From: an uncultured Rhodospirillales bacterium
GTDB lineage: Bacteria; Pseudomonadota; Alphaproteobacteria; Azospirillales; Azospirillaceae
Assembly (NCBI GenBank): GCA_903920145.1
Contig: CAIXKV010000241.1
Location: 1 to 64,000 of the forward strand
DNA length: 64,000 bases
Direction: 5' to 3'
Shown here: positions 28,601 to 36,925 of the stretch, one piece after another
How the letters are laid out: every line of letters begins with the position of its first letter
Numbering within the stretch: the stretch's first letter is position 1
Program-made: the position numbers and the translations under genes
Notes under the pieces: model-generated
The model's database searches: none
What the model saw: only the letters and a program-made list of their open reading frames with translations
What the model was told of the DNA's origin: nothing

Positions 28601-28709
28601 TTTCCGGCTCGGCGGCTTTGGCGGCGGCCAGCCAGTCCGCTAGGCCACGGGCTGCCATGGCGTCATCGGCAGGCTTGGGAAACTGCAAGCCGGGCGGAAC
28701 GAGTGACAT
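25635..28709 (-). CDS. glnE: Bifunctional glutamine synthetase adenylyltransferase/deadenylylase
   Basis: This enzyme adds and removes AMP on glutamine synthetase in response to PII and glutamine. The 1024-residue protein is full length with two nucleotidyltransferase domains: ELNYSSDIDLILFYDD (about 191-206, deadenylylase) and MTIGSDLDLILVYH (about 704-717, adenylylase). Both active sites keep the two-aspartate pattern. Nitrogen control fits the nearby nif genes. It is divergent from the AsmA-like gene across a 78-bp gap. Confidence 0.97.
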   Translation of the reverse strand: MSLVPPGLQFPKPADDAMAARGLADWLAAAKAAEPETRAFAESLADSPEGRHLILSVCGNSPYLGNSLVRDLDFVRGLLRDGFEATQTASLAELRRRYAGETDTDRLMAGLRLAKRRAALLIALADIGGAWSLASVTGALSDMAECALDLAANHLLRRAATAKLLHLPDLEQPLLGSGLIILAMGKFGARELNYSSDIDLILFYDDEVAKAPPDSMARTFIRLARDLVRIMDERTRDGYVFRTDLRLRPDPGATPLAVSVTAAETYYAGVGQNWERAALIKARPVASDPEPAARFLEFLKPFIWRRNLDFAAIQDIHSIKRQIHAHKGHHRPAVNGHDIKLGRGGIREIEFFAQTQQLIFGGREARLRLSPTCAALEALVAAGRVAPMTAVELKAAYFFLRQVEHRLQMIDDRQTHQLPKTDEGVEKLSVFLGYDTPAAFRDMLLGHLVRVEEHYADLFEEAPPLAGPGNLVFTGTDPDPGTVETLGRLGFSNPSAVIATVAAWHHGRYRAMRSARARELLTELTPTLLQELGRTRHPDEALGRLDMLLSRLPAGIPLFSLFHANPWLLGIIAEVMGTAPRLAQSLAAHPALLEAVLAPDFFDPLPQATALADAYRHAVAPARHFEEALSLSRRWVHDQIFRAGVHILRNITDGDHCGPFLSAVADIALADLLERVTEDFARRHGRIAGGSIAIIAMGKLGSGQMTIGSDLDLILVYHVPPDVSQSDGAKPLSPSEYAIKLTQRLIHVITAPTPEGRLYEVDMRLRPSGHAGPVAVSLEAFTRYHRDEAWTWEHMALTRARLVAGSPWLCEQLRRIIHDVLTHPRDPVRLVMDVADMRRRIQKEFATKNPWEIKYMRGGFIDINFIAQYLMLRHAHDYPQVISANTVEALDKLASAGVLARDLADDLMTIHRTWRRIQGFLRLTTGGGFEPNDAPLALRLALARCVWPESGQPQKAPPDSQPDTLAPVDFKDPIDFKDVDAHVRDSAARAFQYLQMLIDEPAEREHLALARSAPEQPPRKGASL

Positions 28710-28787
28710 GGATAACCTCCGGGGGCCGAATGATGGTGACGATAATATGAATCAAGGTCATCGTTCCAGCGACGCAAGAGGCACGCC

Positions 28788-31700
28788 ATGATCGGTCGGG
28801 CGAGTGTGCGGTTGGTGCGGGCTGTCGGCTTTGTGGTTGCGGGCTTGGCTGTGCTGGTGGGGTTGGCGGCTTGGAGGTTGTCCACCGGCCCGGTCACCTT
28901 GACGTCGCTGACGCCGATCTTAACCCAGGCGCTGGATGGCGCCGTGCAGAGTTTTGGTGATCTGCGGGTGACGGTTGGTGAAACCGTGGTGATTTGGGGC
29001 GGATTCGAGCACCCGTTGGCTTTGCGTCTGCGTGATGTCCGCTTGACGACGGTCGATGGCCAGGCGGTGGCGGCGATTCCAGAATTGGGCGTTGGTTTTT
29101 CCGTGCGGGCTTTGGTCCAGGGCCGGTTGGTGCTGGCCAATTTGACCGTGGTTCGGCCAACCTTGCATTTGGAGCGGACTCCGGATGGTCGGTTGGTGCT
29201 TGATTTGAACGGCCCTGGCCAGCCGGAGCGGACGGCGGCTGTGACGGTGCCCATCACCGGCGGCGCTTCGGGGTCGGGAGTGACGGCGGCGTGGCTTGAT
29301 GCCGTGCGCCATCCGACAACCGATCCGCTCGATCCGCTGGCGGCTTTGGTCCAGGTGGCGGTGACCGATGCCACCTTGACCATTGACGACCAAAAAACCG
29401 GACTCACATGGTCGGTTCCCAATGCCGCGCTGACGGCAGGCCGAACCGATGCCGGGATTCGCGTCCAGGGGCATCTGGAAGCACAATTGCCCAGCGGATT
29501 GGCGGTGTTCGATGTCGAGGCGATTGATCGTGGCCGTCCGGCTGAAGAGTCGGTGGGGGCCCCCGCGACTCCGACCACCACCACCGCAATGCTGCATTTT
29601 ACCGGCTTCGATCCTACGGTTTTGGGGCTGTTCTTGCCGTTGCCGCCGACGCTGGCCGGAGTCCATGTGGTGTTGTCGGGTGAGATTGACGCGGCCTTTG
29701 ACCCGGCCTTTGTGCCCCAGAAGCTGACGCTGTCGGTGTTGGGAGCCGAAGGCGGAACCGTGGACCTGCCGATGATTCGCCCCGAGCCCTTGGCTGTGGG
29801 GGCGTTTGCCCTGACCGCCGGGTGGGAGCCGGAAGCCAAGCGGCTGGTATTGGAGCGTGCCCGGCTCGAACTCGAAGACCCGGCCTTGATCGTGACCGCC
29901 GCCGGCCAAGTCGATGGTATGCCCGATGCGCCCTCGGGGACCGCGAGTCTGGACCTAAGGATTGGGACTGACCCGGATCATGTGGCGCCGGTTCATCTGG
30001 AGGCCCGCCTCAGCGCCGCCGACCATCGGCTGACCCTGCGGATGGCCGGGCTGGAGCCGGCTCGGTGGGCGGCTTTGGTGCCGCAATTGGCCCCGTTAGC
30101 CGCTGCCGCCTTTCCCATCGACGGCACCGCCGACGTGACGCTGGATGCCAGGGGTCAGCCGACCCGAGTGGCCCTGGATCTGGCCGCCGCCGAGGGGCAA
30201 CTGGTCTTGCCGCCGGCCTTGCTGTCGGACCCGGTGCCGATTCGCAGCATCGCCCTTAGTGCGGTGATCGATCAGCCCTTAGACCCGATGCCGGCCCAAA
30301 TCCAGCTCAAGACGTTAGCCTTGGATTTCGGAGGGCCGCGCGTGGCCATCGACGGGACGGTGACGCGGACCGGCGAGCGTGTGGCCATTGTGGGCGGGGT
30401 CAAGGCCGAGGCGGTGCCGGCGGATCGTCTGCCCAAATTATGGCCGGTGACGGTCGGCAAGCATGCTCGGGATTGGATCACCGCCAACATCACCGCCGGC
30501 ATGATCGATGAAGGATGGTTGCGAGTCGATGGTTCCGCCCCAGTGGCGGACCCCAGCGATATTCTGGCCACCACTCTGGATGGTGGTGTCGTCGCCAGCA
30601 ATTTGACGGTCGGCTATTTCAAGACGCTGCCGCCGATCGTCGGGATTTCCGGGCGGGGCACCAGTGATGGGCGCGCCTTGGTGTTGAACACCAGCGGCGG
30701 CCATATCGGCGATTTGGCGGTGGGTGATGCGAAAATCGTCATCAGTAAGCTCGATACCCCGCAAGAGTGGATTGATATCGACGCGCCGCTTTCGGGGTCT
30801 TTGCGGTCGGCCCTGGAGGTGTTGGACACGCCGCCGCTGCGTTATGCCCATCGGGTTGACATGGATCCGGCCAAGACCGAAGGCACGCAAACCTGCCGCC
30901 TTCATTTCTATTTTCCGCTTAAAAAGAGCATCGATATCGAAAATGTCGAGATTCGCGCCGTCGCCGCATTGCATGGAGCGGCGATTGCCGGAATTGCCGG
31001 TGGATTGACGGTGACGAATGGTGACTTAAAGCTGGCCTTGGACGGCACTGGGATGGATGTCACTGGCACTACGGATGTGGAGGGCATTCCGGCGGCGGTG
31101 CGGTGGCGTGAGAATTTCCGGGATGGAGCCGATCCCCGGACCCGAGTCGATGTCAAAGGCAAGATCGGCGCGGCTGACCTTGCCCGTTACGGTCTGCATT
31201 CGGCCCCTTATTGGGATGGAGCGGTGGGCGCCGATGTGCGGTTGGTGATCGATCACGCCAAGCGGACTTCGGTCAAGGGGCAACTCGATTTGGCCCCGGC
31301 GCAGTTGGCCTTGCCCGCCCTGGGATGGACCAAGCCGCCCGGCACTGCGGGCACCGCCCGCTTTACGCTCGACTTTGATCGGGGGAAAGCGGCGCGAGTG
31401 TCGGGGATCGGGATTGAAGCCGCCGGTCTTAAAGCGGCGGGAAGTCTCGATCTGGCGGCAGGAGGGGGGATCGCTCGGGCGACGCTCGGGGCGTTCCAAG
31501 TGGGGGCCACCGATCTTGGCGGAGAGCTGACGCTTCGGCCCGGCGGTGAGTATGACGTGGTGGTTCGGGGAACCAGCCTGGACGCTCGGCCTTTGCTGAA
31601 GGAGCCGGACGATGCAGGGGAAAAGCAGCGCCGCCGGGCCGAGCGACTGGCCAAGCGCAACCATCCGCCCCAGCCGGGGCCGTCCTATGACCTGTCGATT

Positions 31701-32507
31701 CGGCTTGATCGCTTGATAACCGGCGAGGATCAGCGCGGTTTGAGCCAAATTCAGGGGCGGTTGGCCAGCCGGGGCCTGGGGTGGGACAGCGCTGATTTGA
31801 CGGCAGCGATTCCCGGATTCGAGGGCAGCCCGTCCAGCGCGCTCACGCTGCGCTATCAGCCCGAGGGCGCCCAGCGCCGTTTAACTGTGACCGCCGGCGA
31901 CGCCGGGGCGGTGTTGCGGGCTCTGGATGTGACCGACAGTCTGCGGGGCGGTGATCTGAAAATCAGCGGCACGGGTGAGCCGGGCTTTCCGGTGCGCCCC
32001 TTCACGGGTCAGGTGACGTTGGGCGCCTATCGGGTGGTCGGCGCGCCGCTGTTGGCCCGAGTCCTTAACGCGTTGTCGGTCACGGGCCTGATGGAGCTGC
32101 TTCAGGGGCAGGGGTTGGGATTCTCCCAGCTTCAAAGTGACGTGACCGCCAATGGCGACGAAATCAATCTCCGCACCCTGCGAACCTCGGGCGGGGCCTT
32201 GGGCTTGACCCTGTCGGGCCGGATCGATCTGGCCGCCGACACCTTGGCCGTCGACGGAACCATCGTACCGCTCTATGGGTTGAATCGCATGTTGGGCATG
32301 GTTCCAGTGCTGGGGGATTGGCTGAGTGGCGGCGCCGGTCAAGGAGTCTTCGCCGCCACATACGCCCTTTCGGGTGCTCTGGACGAGCCGACGGTGTCGG
32401 TCAATCCGTTGGCGGCCCTGGCGCCGGGGTTTTTGCGCAATCTGTTGTTTTTGAATGACGATAAGCAGAGCCCAGCCCCGAGTTCCCAAGACGGCCCGCC
32501 GCCTTGA
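28788..32507 (+). CDS. AsmA/YhdP-like envelope protein (DUF3971)
   Basis: This very long (1239-residue) protein is anchored by one N-terminal membrane segment (about 8-30, VRAVGFVVAGLAVLVGLAAW). A large beta-rich periplasmic body follows, as in the YhdP/TamB/AsmA bridge proteins that carry phospholipids to the outer membrane. VTLTSLTPILTQAL and GGFEHPLALRLRDVRL at the start and an AsmA-like C-terminal region (about 1030-1200, with SGALDEPTVSVNPLAALAPG) support this. The end, FLRNLLFLNDD, is typical. It is followed by a module D hairpin 13 bp past the stop. Confidence 0.85.
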   Translation: MIGRASVRLVRAVGFVVAGLAVLVGLAAWRLSTGPVTLTSLTPILTQALDGAVQSFGDLRVTVGETVVIWGGFEHPLALRLRDVRLTTVDGQAVAAIPELGVGFSVRALVQGRLVLANLTVVRPTLHLERTPDGRLVLDLNGPGQPERTAAVTVPITGGASGSGVTAAWLDAVRHPTTDPLDPLAALVQVAVTDATLTIDDQKTGLTWSVPNAALTAGRTDAGIRVQGHLEAQLPSGLAVFDVEAIDRGRPAEESVGAPATPTTTTAMLHFTGFDPTVLGLFLPLPPTLAGVHVVLSGEIDAAFDPAFVPQKLTLSVLGAEGGTVDLPMIRPEPLAVGAFALTAGWEPEAKRLVLERARLELEDPALIVTAAGQVDGMPDAPSGTASLDLRIGTDPDHVAPVHLEARLSAADHRLTLRMAGLEPARWAALVPQLAPLAAAAFPIDGTADVTLDARGQPTRVALDLAAAEGQLVLPPALLSDPVPIRSIALSAVIDQPLDPMPAQIQLKTLALDFGGPRVAIDGTVTRTGERVAIVGGVKAEAVPADRLPKLWPVTVGKHARDWITANITAGMIDEGWLRVDGSAPVADPSDILATTLDGGVVASNLTVGYFKTLPPIVGISGRGTSDGRALVLNTSGGHIGDLAVGDAKIVISKLDTPQEWIDIDAPLSGSLRSALEVLDTPPLRYAHRVDMDPAKTEGTQTCRLHFYFPLKKSIDIENVEIRAVAALHGAAIAGIAGGLTVTNGDLKLALDGTGMDVTGTTDVEGIPAAVRWRENFRDGADPRTRVDVKGKIGAADLARYGLHSAPYWDGAVGADVRLVIDHAKRTSVKGQLDLAPAQLALPALGWTKPPGTAGTARFTLDFDRGKAARVSGIGIEAAGLKAAGSLDLAAGGGIARATLGAFQVGATDLGGELTLRPGGEYDVVVRGTSLDARPLLKEPDDAGEKQRRRAERLAKRNHPPQPGPSYDLSIRLDRLITGEDQRGLSQIQGRLASRGLGWDSADLTAAIPGFEGSPSSALTLRYQPEGAQRRLTVTAGDAGAVLRALDVTDSLRGGDLKISGTGEPGFPVRPFTGQVTLGAYRVVGAPLLARVLNALSVTGLMELLQGQGLGFSQLQSDVTANGDEINLRTLRTSGGALGLTLSGRIDLAADTLAVDGTIVPLYGLNRMLGMVPVLGDWLSGGAGQGVFAATYALSGALDEPTVSVNPLAALAPGFLRNLLFLNDDKQSPAPSSQDGPPP

Positions 32508-32520
32508 CCGTTTGGCGACG

Positions 32521-32562
32521 TGATACCGGCGATGTGTCAGTATCAGGGCTCGCCGGTATCAC
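32521..32562. repeat. Module D hairpin alone, 3' of the AsmA-like gene
   Basis: TGATACCGGCGA...TCGCCGGTATCA is the terminal hairpin only, without modules A-C. With no T-run it is not a classical terminator, but its position right after a stop codon would allow it to cap the transcript. Confidence 0.9.
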
Positions 32563-32646
32563 TCATTGATAAGCCGTTGTATGATCGGCAGTTGATGATG
32601 GTTGCAGACCCATATCACATACCTATGTGGAGAAGGATGTGTTGCA

Positions 32647-33138
32647 ATGAGGGATGCTAGGACGAAGAACCCGCCGATACCGCCAACGAAATACGGATCG
32701 GGGGGAACCGCGCAGCCGGTTAAGGCCGCCCCCCCTCCTGTCCCGCCGCCCGCGATTCCGCGTGGTGGTTGTTCCTGCGGGGGACGATGTGGGGGGCGGT
32801 GTGGCGGTCGCTGCGGTGGTTCCTGTTCGCAAAAATCAGGCGCCGCCCAGCCGCGTATGGCGGCGCCCATCCACGGCGCCACTTTGCAGCAAATGGAGAA
32901 GAAGGCCACCTACGAATGGCGCGGGGGAAAGAAGGTTAAGGTCAAGCCGCCCCCCAAGGACAACTCGGGGAAGGGCGACGGGCACAAACAGATGGACACT
33001 CGCGGCACCTGCTACAGCGGCCGCGATTGCAGCGGCGACGTCGTCAGTCACCCTCACCACAAACATAATTGCTGCGGCGGGCGCGGCAGTTCGGGAACCT
33101 CGTTTAGGGATTCCTTCGGCGTTTGCAGCAACTGCTGA
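32647..33138 (+). CDS. Cysteine-rich protein with RCGG repeats, function unknown
   Basis: This 163-residue protein contains 12 cysteines in two clusters. A Pro-rich leader (1-40) precedes residues 41-60, GGCSCGGRCGGRCGGRCGGS, with C spaced every four residues. A basic middle (ATYEWRGGKKVKVKPPPK) leads to a C-terminal domain, TCYSGRDCSGD, then HPHHKHNCC, ending FGVCSNC. The His/Cys density suggests metal binding; alternatives are a disulfide-rich exported peptide or a modified-peptide precursor, but no signal peptide or maturation gene is seen. Start ATG at 32647 has GGAGAAGGA about 10 nt upstream. Codon third positions become strongly G/C in the C-terminal half, supporting this frame over the overlapping one. 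Confidence 0.75.
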   Translation: MRDARTKNPPIPPTKYGSGGTAQPVKAAPPPVPPPAIPRGGCSCGGRCGGRCGGRCGGSCSQKSGAAQPRMAAPIHGATLQQMEKKATYEWRGGKKVKVKPPPKDNSGKGDGHKQMDTRGTCYSGRDCSGDVVSHPHHKHNCCGGRGSSGTSFRDSFGVCSNC

Positions 33139-33208
33139 TCCCGATCAGGACGCCCCCAGCGGTTAAGGTTCAGACGCGGGGCTTCCTTGGCGGTTGGCTT
33201 GTTCGCTC

Positions 33209-33340
33209 TCAGTTTTGGGCCAGGAGAATGCGTCCAATCACCAGGACCAAGAAGCCCAAGGGCACCACCCACCGGGTGTGGTTTCGCACTTCTTGATAGA
33301 GGTCGCCCGGCGGTGGGGCCCCTTCTGGCCGGACCCGCAT
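33209..33340 (-). CDS. Small single-span membrane protein (putative)
   Basis: This is a short frame of 43 codons with a hydrophilic start (RVRPEGAPPPGDLYQEV) and one clear membrane span (WVVPLGFLVLVIGRILLA). An in-frame ATG at 33373 would lengthen it to 54 residues but lies within a hairpin. No good ribosome site is visible at either start. The strong amphipathic-then-hydrophobic layout argues for a real gene. Confidence 0.45.
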   Translation of the reverse strand: MRVRPEGAPPPGDLYQEVRNHTRWVVPLGFLVLVIGRILLAQN

Positions 33341-33368
33341 GACCGTTAACGAAGGCTCGAGGGTATGA

Positions 33369-33412
33369 GGCATCCTGGGAGCAGGGCTTTTTGCCTGCGC
33401 TCCCAGGATGCC
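33369..33412. terminator. Strong hairpin downstream of the 86-residue gene
   Basis: GGCATCCTGGGAGC (33369-33382) pairs perfectly with GCTCCCAGGATGCC (33399-33412). It starts five bases past the minus-strand stop at 33417 and probably ends that transcript. TTTTT lies in the loop rather than after the stem. Confidence 0.6.
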
Positions 33413-33416
33413 AACC

Positions 33417-33677
33417 CTACTTGTCGAAACGGCGGACGTTCGTGACCATCAGGGTGTAAAGCTGCGTCACCAGCTCGCTCGGCCTCAGCCGGCCAAAGGG
33501 CATGTTGTCATGAACAAACGGCAACAACCCTTCGGGCGGACGCACCGGCACGATTTCGTAACCTGCTTTCTGCACCGCCTGGATCACCGCCGCCGCCTGT
33601 TTGGCATAGTCCTCGTTAAACATCGAGCTGTCGGCCTTTTTGATGGCCAGCGCGATGATTTCCTTTAAATCAGCCAT
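33417..33677 (-). CDS. Small conserved-looking protein of unknown function
   Basis: This 86-residue soluble protein has the pattern ADLKEIIALAIKKADSSMFN, then EDYAKQAAAVIQAVQKAGYE, then PEGLLPFVHDNMPFGRLRPSELV. The layout, two helices with an amphipathic repeat and a short C-terminal helix, looks like an ordered domain, but I cannot name a family. It is divergent from asd across 139 bp. Confidence 0.7.
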   Translation of the reverse strand: MADLKEIIALAIKKADSSMFNEDYAKQAAAVIQAVQKAGYEIVPVRPPEGLLPFVHDNMPFGRLRPSELVTQLYTLMVTNVRRFDK

Positions 33678-33816
33678 TCTGTCCTCTTGCGGTCATCGCA
33701 GCGGCCACGGCCCGCCGTCGCCGCATTCCTTGGTCGATGTCGGCACTGTTGCAAAAGCACCAAGATCGTATTAGGTCAACGATCATTTTCCGTCCAGTCA
33801 AGGAAACACCGTCGCC

Positions 33817-34833
33817 ATGGGCTACAAAGTCGCCGTGATCGGCGCTACCGGCAATGTCGGGCGCGAGATGCTCTCCACCCTCGCCAGCCGTGATTTCCCG
33901 GCGACCGAGGTTATCGCTCTGGCGTCCGAGCGGTCGGTAGGAACCGAAATCTCGTATGGTGAGAAGAAGGTGCTCAAGGTCCGAGACCTCGCCAGCTTCG
34001 ATTTCCACGGCGTGGACATCGCCTTGTCGTCTCCCGGAGCCAAGGTCTCGGCGATCCACGCGCCAAGAGCTGCGGCTGCCGGCTGCGTGGTCATCGACAA
34101 CACCTCGCATTTTCGGATGGATCCCGACGTGCCGCTGGTGGTGCCCGAAGTCAATCCCCAGGCCATCGCCGACTACCGCAAGCGCAACATCATCGCTAAC
34201 CCCAACTGCTCGACCATCCAGATGGTGGTGGCGCTGAAGCCACTGCATGACCTCGCCACCATTAAGCGGGTGGTGGTCTCGACCTATCAGTCGGTGTCGG
34301 GAGCAGGCCGCGAAGGTATGGACGAGCTATTCAACCAAACGCGGGCGATTTACGTCAATGATCCGATCGTGCGCGAGAAATTCACCAAGCAAATCGCGTT
34401 TAACGTCATCCCCCATATCGACGTCTTCCTGGACGATGGCGCCACCAAGGAAGAATGGAAGATGGTGGTCGAGACCAAGAAAATTCTCGATCCCAAAATT
34501 GCCGTCGTGGCCACCTGTGTCCGGGTTCCGGTTTTCATCGGGCATGCCGAAGCGATCTCCATCGAGTTTGAGCGGCCCATTACCGCCGATCAGGCTCGCG
34601 ATGCGTTGCGAGCAGCCCCTGGCGTAACGGTTATCGATCACCGTCGCGACGAAGGCTATGTCACCCCGGTCGAGGTGGCCGGCGACGATCCGGTGTTCGT
34701 GTCGCGCATCCGCGAGGATTACACGGTGGAAAATGGCTTGTGCCTGTGGGTGGTCGCGGACAATCTTCGGAAGGGCGCCGCACTCAACGCGGTGCAAATC
34801 GCCGAAACCCTTGTCCAGGATTATCTTGGCTAG
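33817..34833 (+). CDS. asd: Aspartate-semialdehyde dehydrogenase
   Basis: This NADP enzyme reduces aspartyl phosphate to aspartate semialdehyde for lysine, threonine, methionine and cell-wall synthesis. The 338-residue protein has GATGNVGREML at the N-terminus, the catalytic cysteine in NPNCSTIQMVVAL (about 129-141) and the later YQSVSGAGREGMDELF. Length and motifs match the proteobacterial short form. Confidence 0.97.
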   Translation: MGYKVAVIGATGNVGREMLSTLASRDFPATEVIALASERSVGTEISYGEKKVLKVRDLASFDFHGVDIALSSPGAKVSAIHAPRAAAAGCVVIDNTSHFRMDPDVPLVVPEVNPQAIADYRKRNIIANPNCSTIQMVVALKPLHDLATIKRVVVSTYQSVSGAGREGMDELFNQTRAIYVNDPIVREKFTKQIAFNVIPHIDVFLDDGATKEEWKMVVETKKILDPKIAVVATCVRVPVFIGHAEAISIEFERPITADQARDALRAAPGVTVIDHRRDEGYVTPVEVAGDDPVFVSRIREDYTVENGLCLWVVADNLRKGAALNAVQIAETLVQDYLG

Positions 34834-34881
34834 CAGTCCCTCGGCTAGGATTCCCTTGGAACCTCATGCTATCCAAGTCTA

Positions 34882-34904
34882 GGGCGGGCTCCTGGTGCCC
34901 GCCC
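34882..34904. terminator. Hairpin between asd and mcl2
   Basis: GGGCGGGC-tcctggt-GCCCGCCC is a perfect 8-bp stem 48 bp past the asd stop. The downstream bases are C-rich rather than T-rich, so termination is only possible, not certain. Confidence 0.4.
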
Positions 34905-34945
34905 CCATAAGCCGCCAATCCGTTTAGGGAGTGAAAGCAAGAGTC

Positions 34946-35815
34946 ATGGCCACTATCGTCCGTCCGCGTCGCAGCGTGCTGTATATGCCGGGCTCCAACG
35001 CCCGCGCCATGGATAAGGGTAAGGGTCTGGCCGCCGATGGCCTGATTTTGGACCTTGAGGATGCCGTAGCGCCCGATGCCAAGCTTGAGGCGCGCAAACT
35101 GGTGGTCGATGCCGTCGCCGGGGGCGGTTATGGTCGGCGGGAACTGTTTGTGCGGGTCAATGGCCTGAATACCCCGTGGGGTTACGGGGATCTGGTCGCG
35201 GCGGCCACATCGGGCGCCGATGCCGTGTTGCTGCCTAAGGTTGATTCGGGTGATACCGTGCGCCAAGCGGACGCGATTCTTCGTGCCGCCGGAGCGCCCG
35301 AGAGTTTGGCGCTATGGTGCATGCTGGAAACGCCCATGGGCATCTTGAATGTCCGGGAGATCGCGGGCTCCTGCGGGCGGCTTGGCGGTTTCGTGATGGG
35401 AACATCGGACCTCGCCAAAGATCTGCATTGCGCCCACACGCGCGACCGACTGCCGATGATCACCAGTCTTGGTCTGGCGATGCTGGCGGCGCGGGCTTAT
35501 GGGTTGGCCATTCTTGACGGTGTCCATCTGGACCTGAACGACGACGATGGCTTTTATCTGGCCTGCCGCCAAGGGGTTGAGCTGGGCTTTGACGGCAAAA
35601 CCCTGATCCACCCCAAGACCATCGAAGCCGCCAACCGCGTCTTCGCTCCATCGGAAAACGAGGTTGCCTTCGCCCGCCGAGTCATCGAGGCTCATGCCCA
35701 GGCCACCGCCGCCGGTAAGGGCGTGGTGGTGGTTGACGGTCGGTTGATCGAAAATCTCCATGTCGAAGCGGCACGCCGACTGGTCGCTCTCGCCACCGCT
35801 ATTTCCGAGCTTTAG
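34946..35815 (+). CDS. mcl2: (3S)-malyl-CoA thioesterase, Mcl2 type
   Basis: This CitE/HpcH-family enzyme hydrolyses malyl-CoA to malate in the ethylmalonyl-CoA pathway. The 289-residue protein begins RRSVLYMPGSNARAMDKGKG and contains LILDLEDAVAPDAKLEAR, VMGTSDLAKDL and LGFDGKTLIHPKTIEAANRV, closer to Rhodobacter Mcl2 than to the longer Mcl1 lyase. A malyl-CoA/beta-methylmalyl-CoA lyase activity cannot be excluded by reading. mch follows 39 bp downstream. The ATG at 34946 places the family start at residue 1. Confidence 0.85.
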   Translation: MATIVRPRRSVLYMPGSNARAMDKGKGLAADGLILDLEDAVAPDAKLEARKLVVDAVAGGGYGRRELFVRVNGLNTPWGYGDLVAAATSGADAVLLPKVDSGDTVRQADAILRAAGAPESLALWCMLETPMGILNVREIAGSCGRLGGFVMGTSDLAKDLHCAHTRDRLPMITSLGLAMLAARAYGLAILDGVHLDLNDDDGFYLACRQGVELGFDGKTLIHPKTIEAANRVFAPSENEVAFARRVIEAHAQATAAGKGVVVVDGRLIENLHVEAARRLVALATAISEL

Positions 35816-35854
35816 AGCTCGTCTCTGATCGGAAGCAGGAGCAGGAACAGAGTC

Positions 35855-36910
35855 ATGACAAAGACCAACCCCGGAAATTTCTTCGAAGATTTCACCCTCG
35901 GCCAGGAGATCCATCACGCCACGCCGCGTACCGTAGCCAGCGGCGATACGGCCTTATACATTGCCTTGACAGGCTCACGTTTTGCGCTGCATTCAGCCGA
36001 TACCTTTGCTCAAGCTTTGGGTCTGGAAGCCGCGCCGTTGGATGACTTCTTGGTGTTTCACATGGTGTTCGGCAAGACCGTGCCGGATATCTCGTTGAAC
36101 GCCGTGGCCAATCTCGGTTATGCCGCAGGGCGCTTCGGGGTGCCGGTTTACCCTGGCGACACGGTAGCCACCAAATCCACGGTGATTGGGCTTAAGGAAA
36201 ACTCCAACCGCCAGACCGGGACCGTTTACGTCCGTTCGATTGGCACCAACCAGCGCGGCGAGACGGTGTTGGATTATTGCCGCTGGGTAATGGTGCGCAA
36301 ACGGGATCCCGAAGCCGCCGTGCCGGCAGCAAGCGTGCCCAATCTGCCCGAGGCGGTGCGGGTGGCTGACTTGGCCGTACCTGTTCACCTCAATCTGAAT
36401 GACTATGATGCTGTTGCTGCCGGCTCTCCGCATTTGTGGGAGGATTACAAGGCCGGAGAACGGATCGATCATGTGGACGGCATGACCATCGAGGAAGCCG
36501 AGCACGCGCTTGCTACTCGTTTATACCAAAACACGGCTAAGGTTCACTTCAATCAACACACCGAAAGTCAAGGCCGTTTCGGCAAGCGCCTGATTTACGG
36601 GGGACATATTATCAGTCTGGCTCGTGCCCTCAGCTTTAACGGCTTGGCCAATGCCATTCGGGTCGCCGCCATCAACGGCGGACGGCACGTCGCCCCGACC
36701 TTCGCCGGCGACACCATCTACGCCTGGACCGAAGTGGTGGAAACCAAGGCGCTAACCGCGCGTCATGATGTGGGCGCTTTGCGTCTGCGAACCTTCGCCA
36801 CCAAGGATCGTCCTTGCGCTGATTTCCCTGGCGCCAGTGCCGATGGCAAATATGATCCGTCGGTGGTGTTAGACCTTGATTACTGGGTGTTGATGCCGCG
36901 TCGGGGCTGA
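35855..36910 (+). CDS. mch: Mesaconyl-CoA hydratase
   Basis: This double-MaoC hydratase converts mesaconyl-CoA to beta-methylmalyl-CoA in the ethylmalonyl-CoA pathway. The 351-residue protein matches the family from end to end: NPGNFFEDFTLGQEIHHATPR, VFHMVFGKTVPDISLNAVAN, VDGMTIEEAEHALATRLYQN and YGGHIISLARALSFNGLANA. AGGAGCAGGAA lies before the ATG. Together with mcl2 and methylmalonyl-CoA mutase it indicates acetate assimilation without isocitrate lyase. Confidence 0.94.
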   Translation: MTKTNPGNFFEDFTLGQEIHHATPRTVASGDTALYIALTGSRFALHSADTFAQALGLEAAPLDDFLVFHMVFGKTVPDISLNAVANLGYAAGRFGVPVYPGDTVATKSTVIGLKENSNRQTGTVYVRSIGTNQRGETVLDYCRWVMVRKRDPEAAVPAASVPNLPEAVRVADLAVPVHLNLNDYDAVAAGSPHLWEDYKAGERIDHVDGMTIEEAEHALATRLYQNTAKVHFNQHTESQGRFGKRLIYGGHIISLARALSFNGLANAIRVAAINGGRHVAPTFAGDTIYAWTEVVETKALTARHDVGALRLRTFATKDRPCADFPGASADGKYDPSVVLDLDYWVLMPRRG

Positions 36911-36925
36911 TCGGAAAGCAGAGGC

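Noticed and set aside
28640-29839. Minus-strand frame opposite the AsmA-like gene
   Set aside because: It has no start context and overlaps a well-supported gene throughout.
32521-32562. Module D hairpin as a classical intrinsic terminator
   Set aside because: No T-run follows the stem on either strand; better treated as a repeat.
32654-33166. Overlapping +1 frame in the cysteine-rich gene
   Set aside because: It gives a biased R/P/A peptide, has a worse ribosome-site distance, and lacks ordered motifs.
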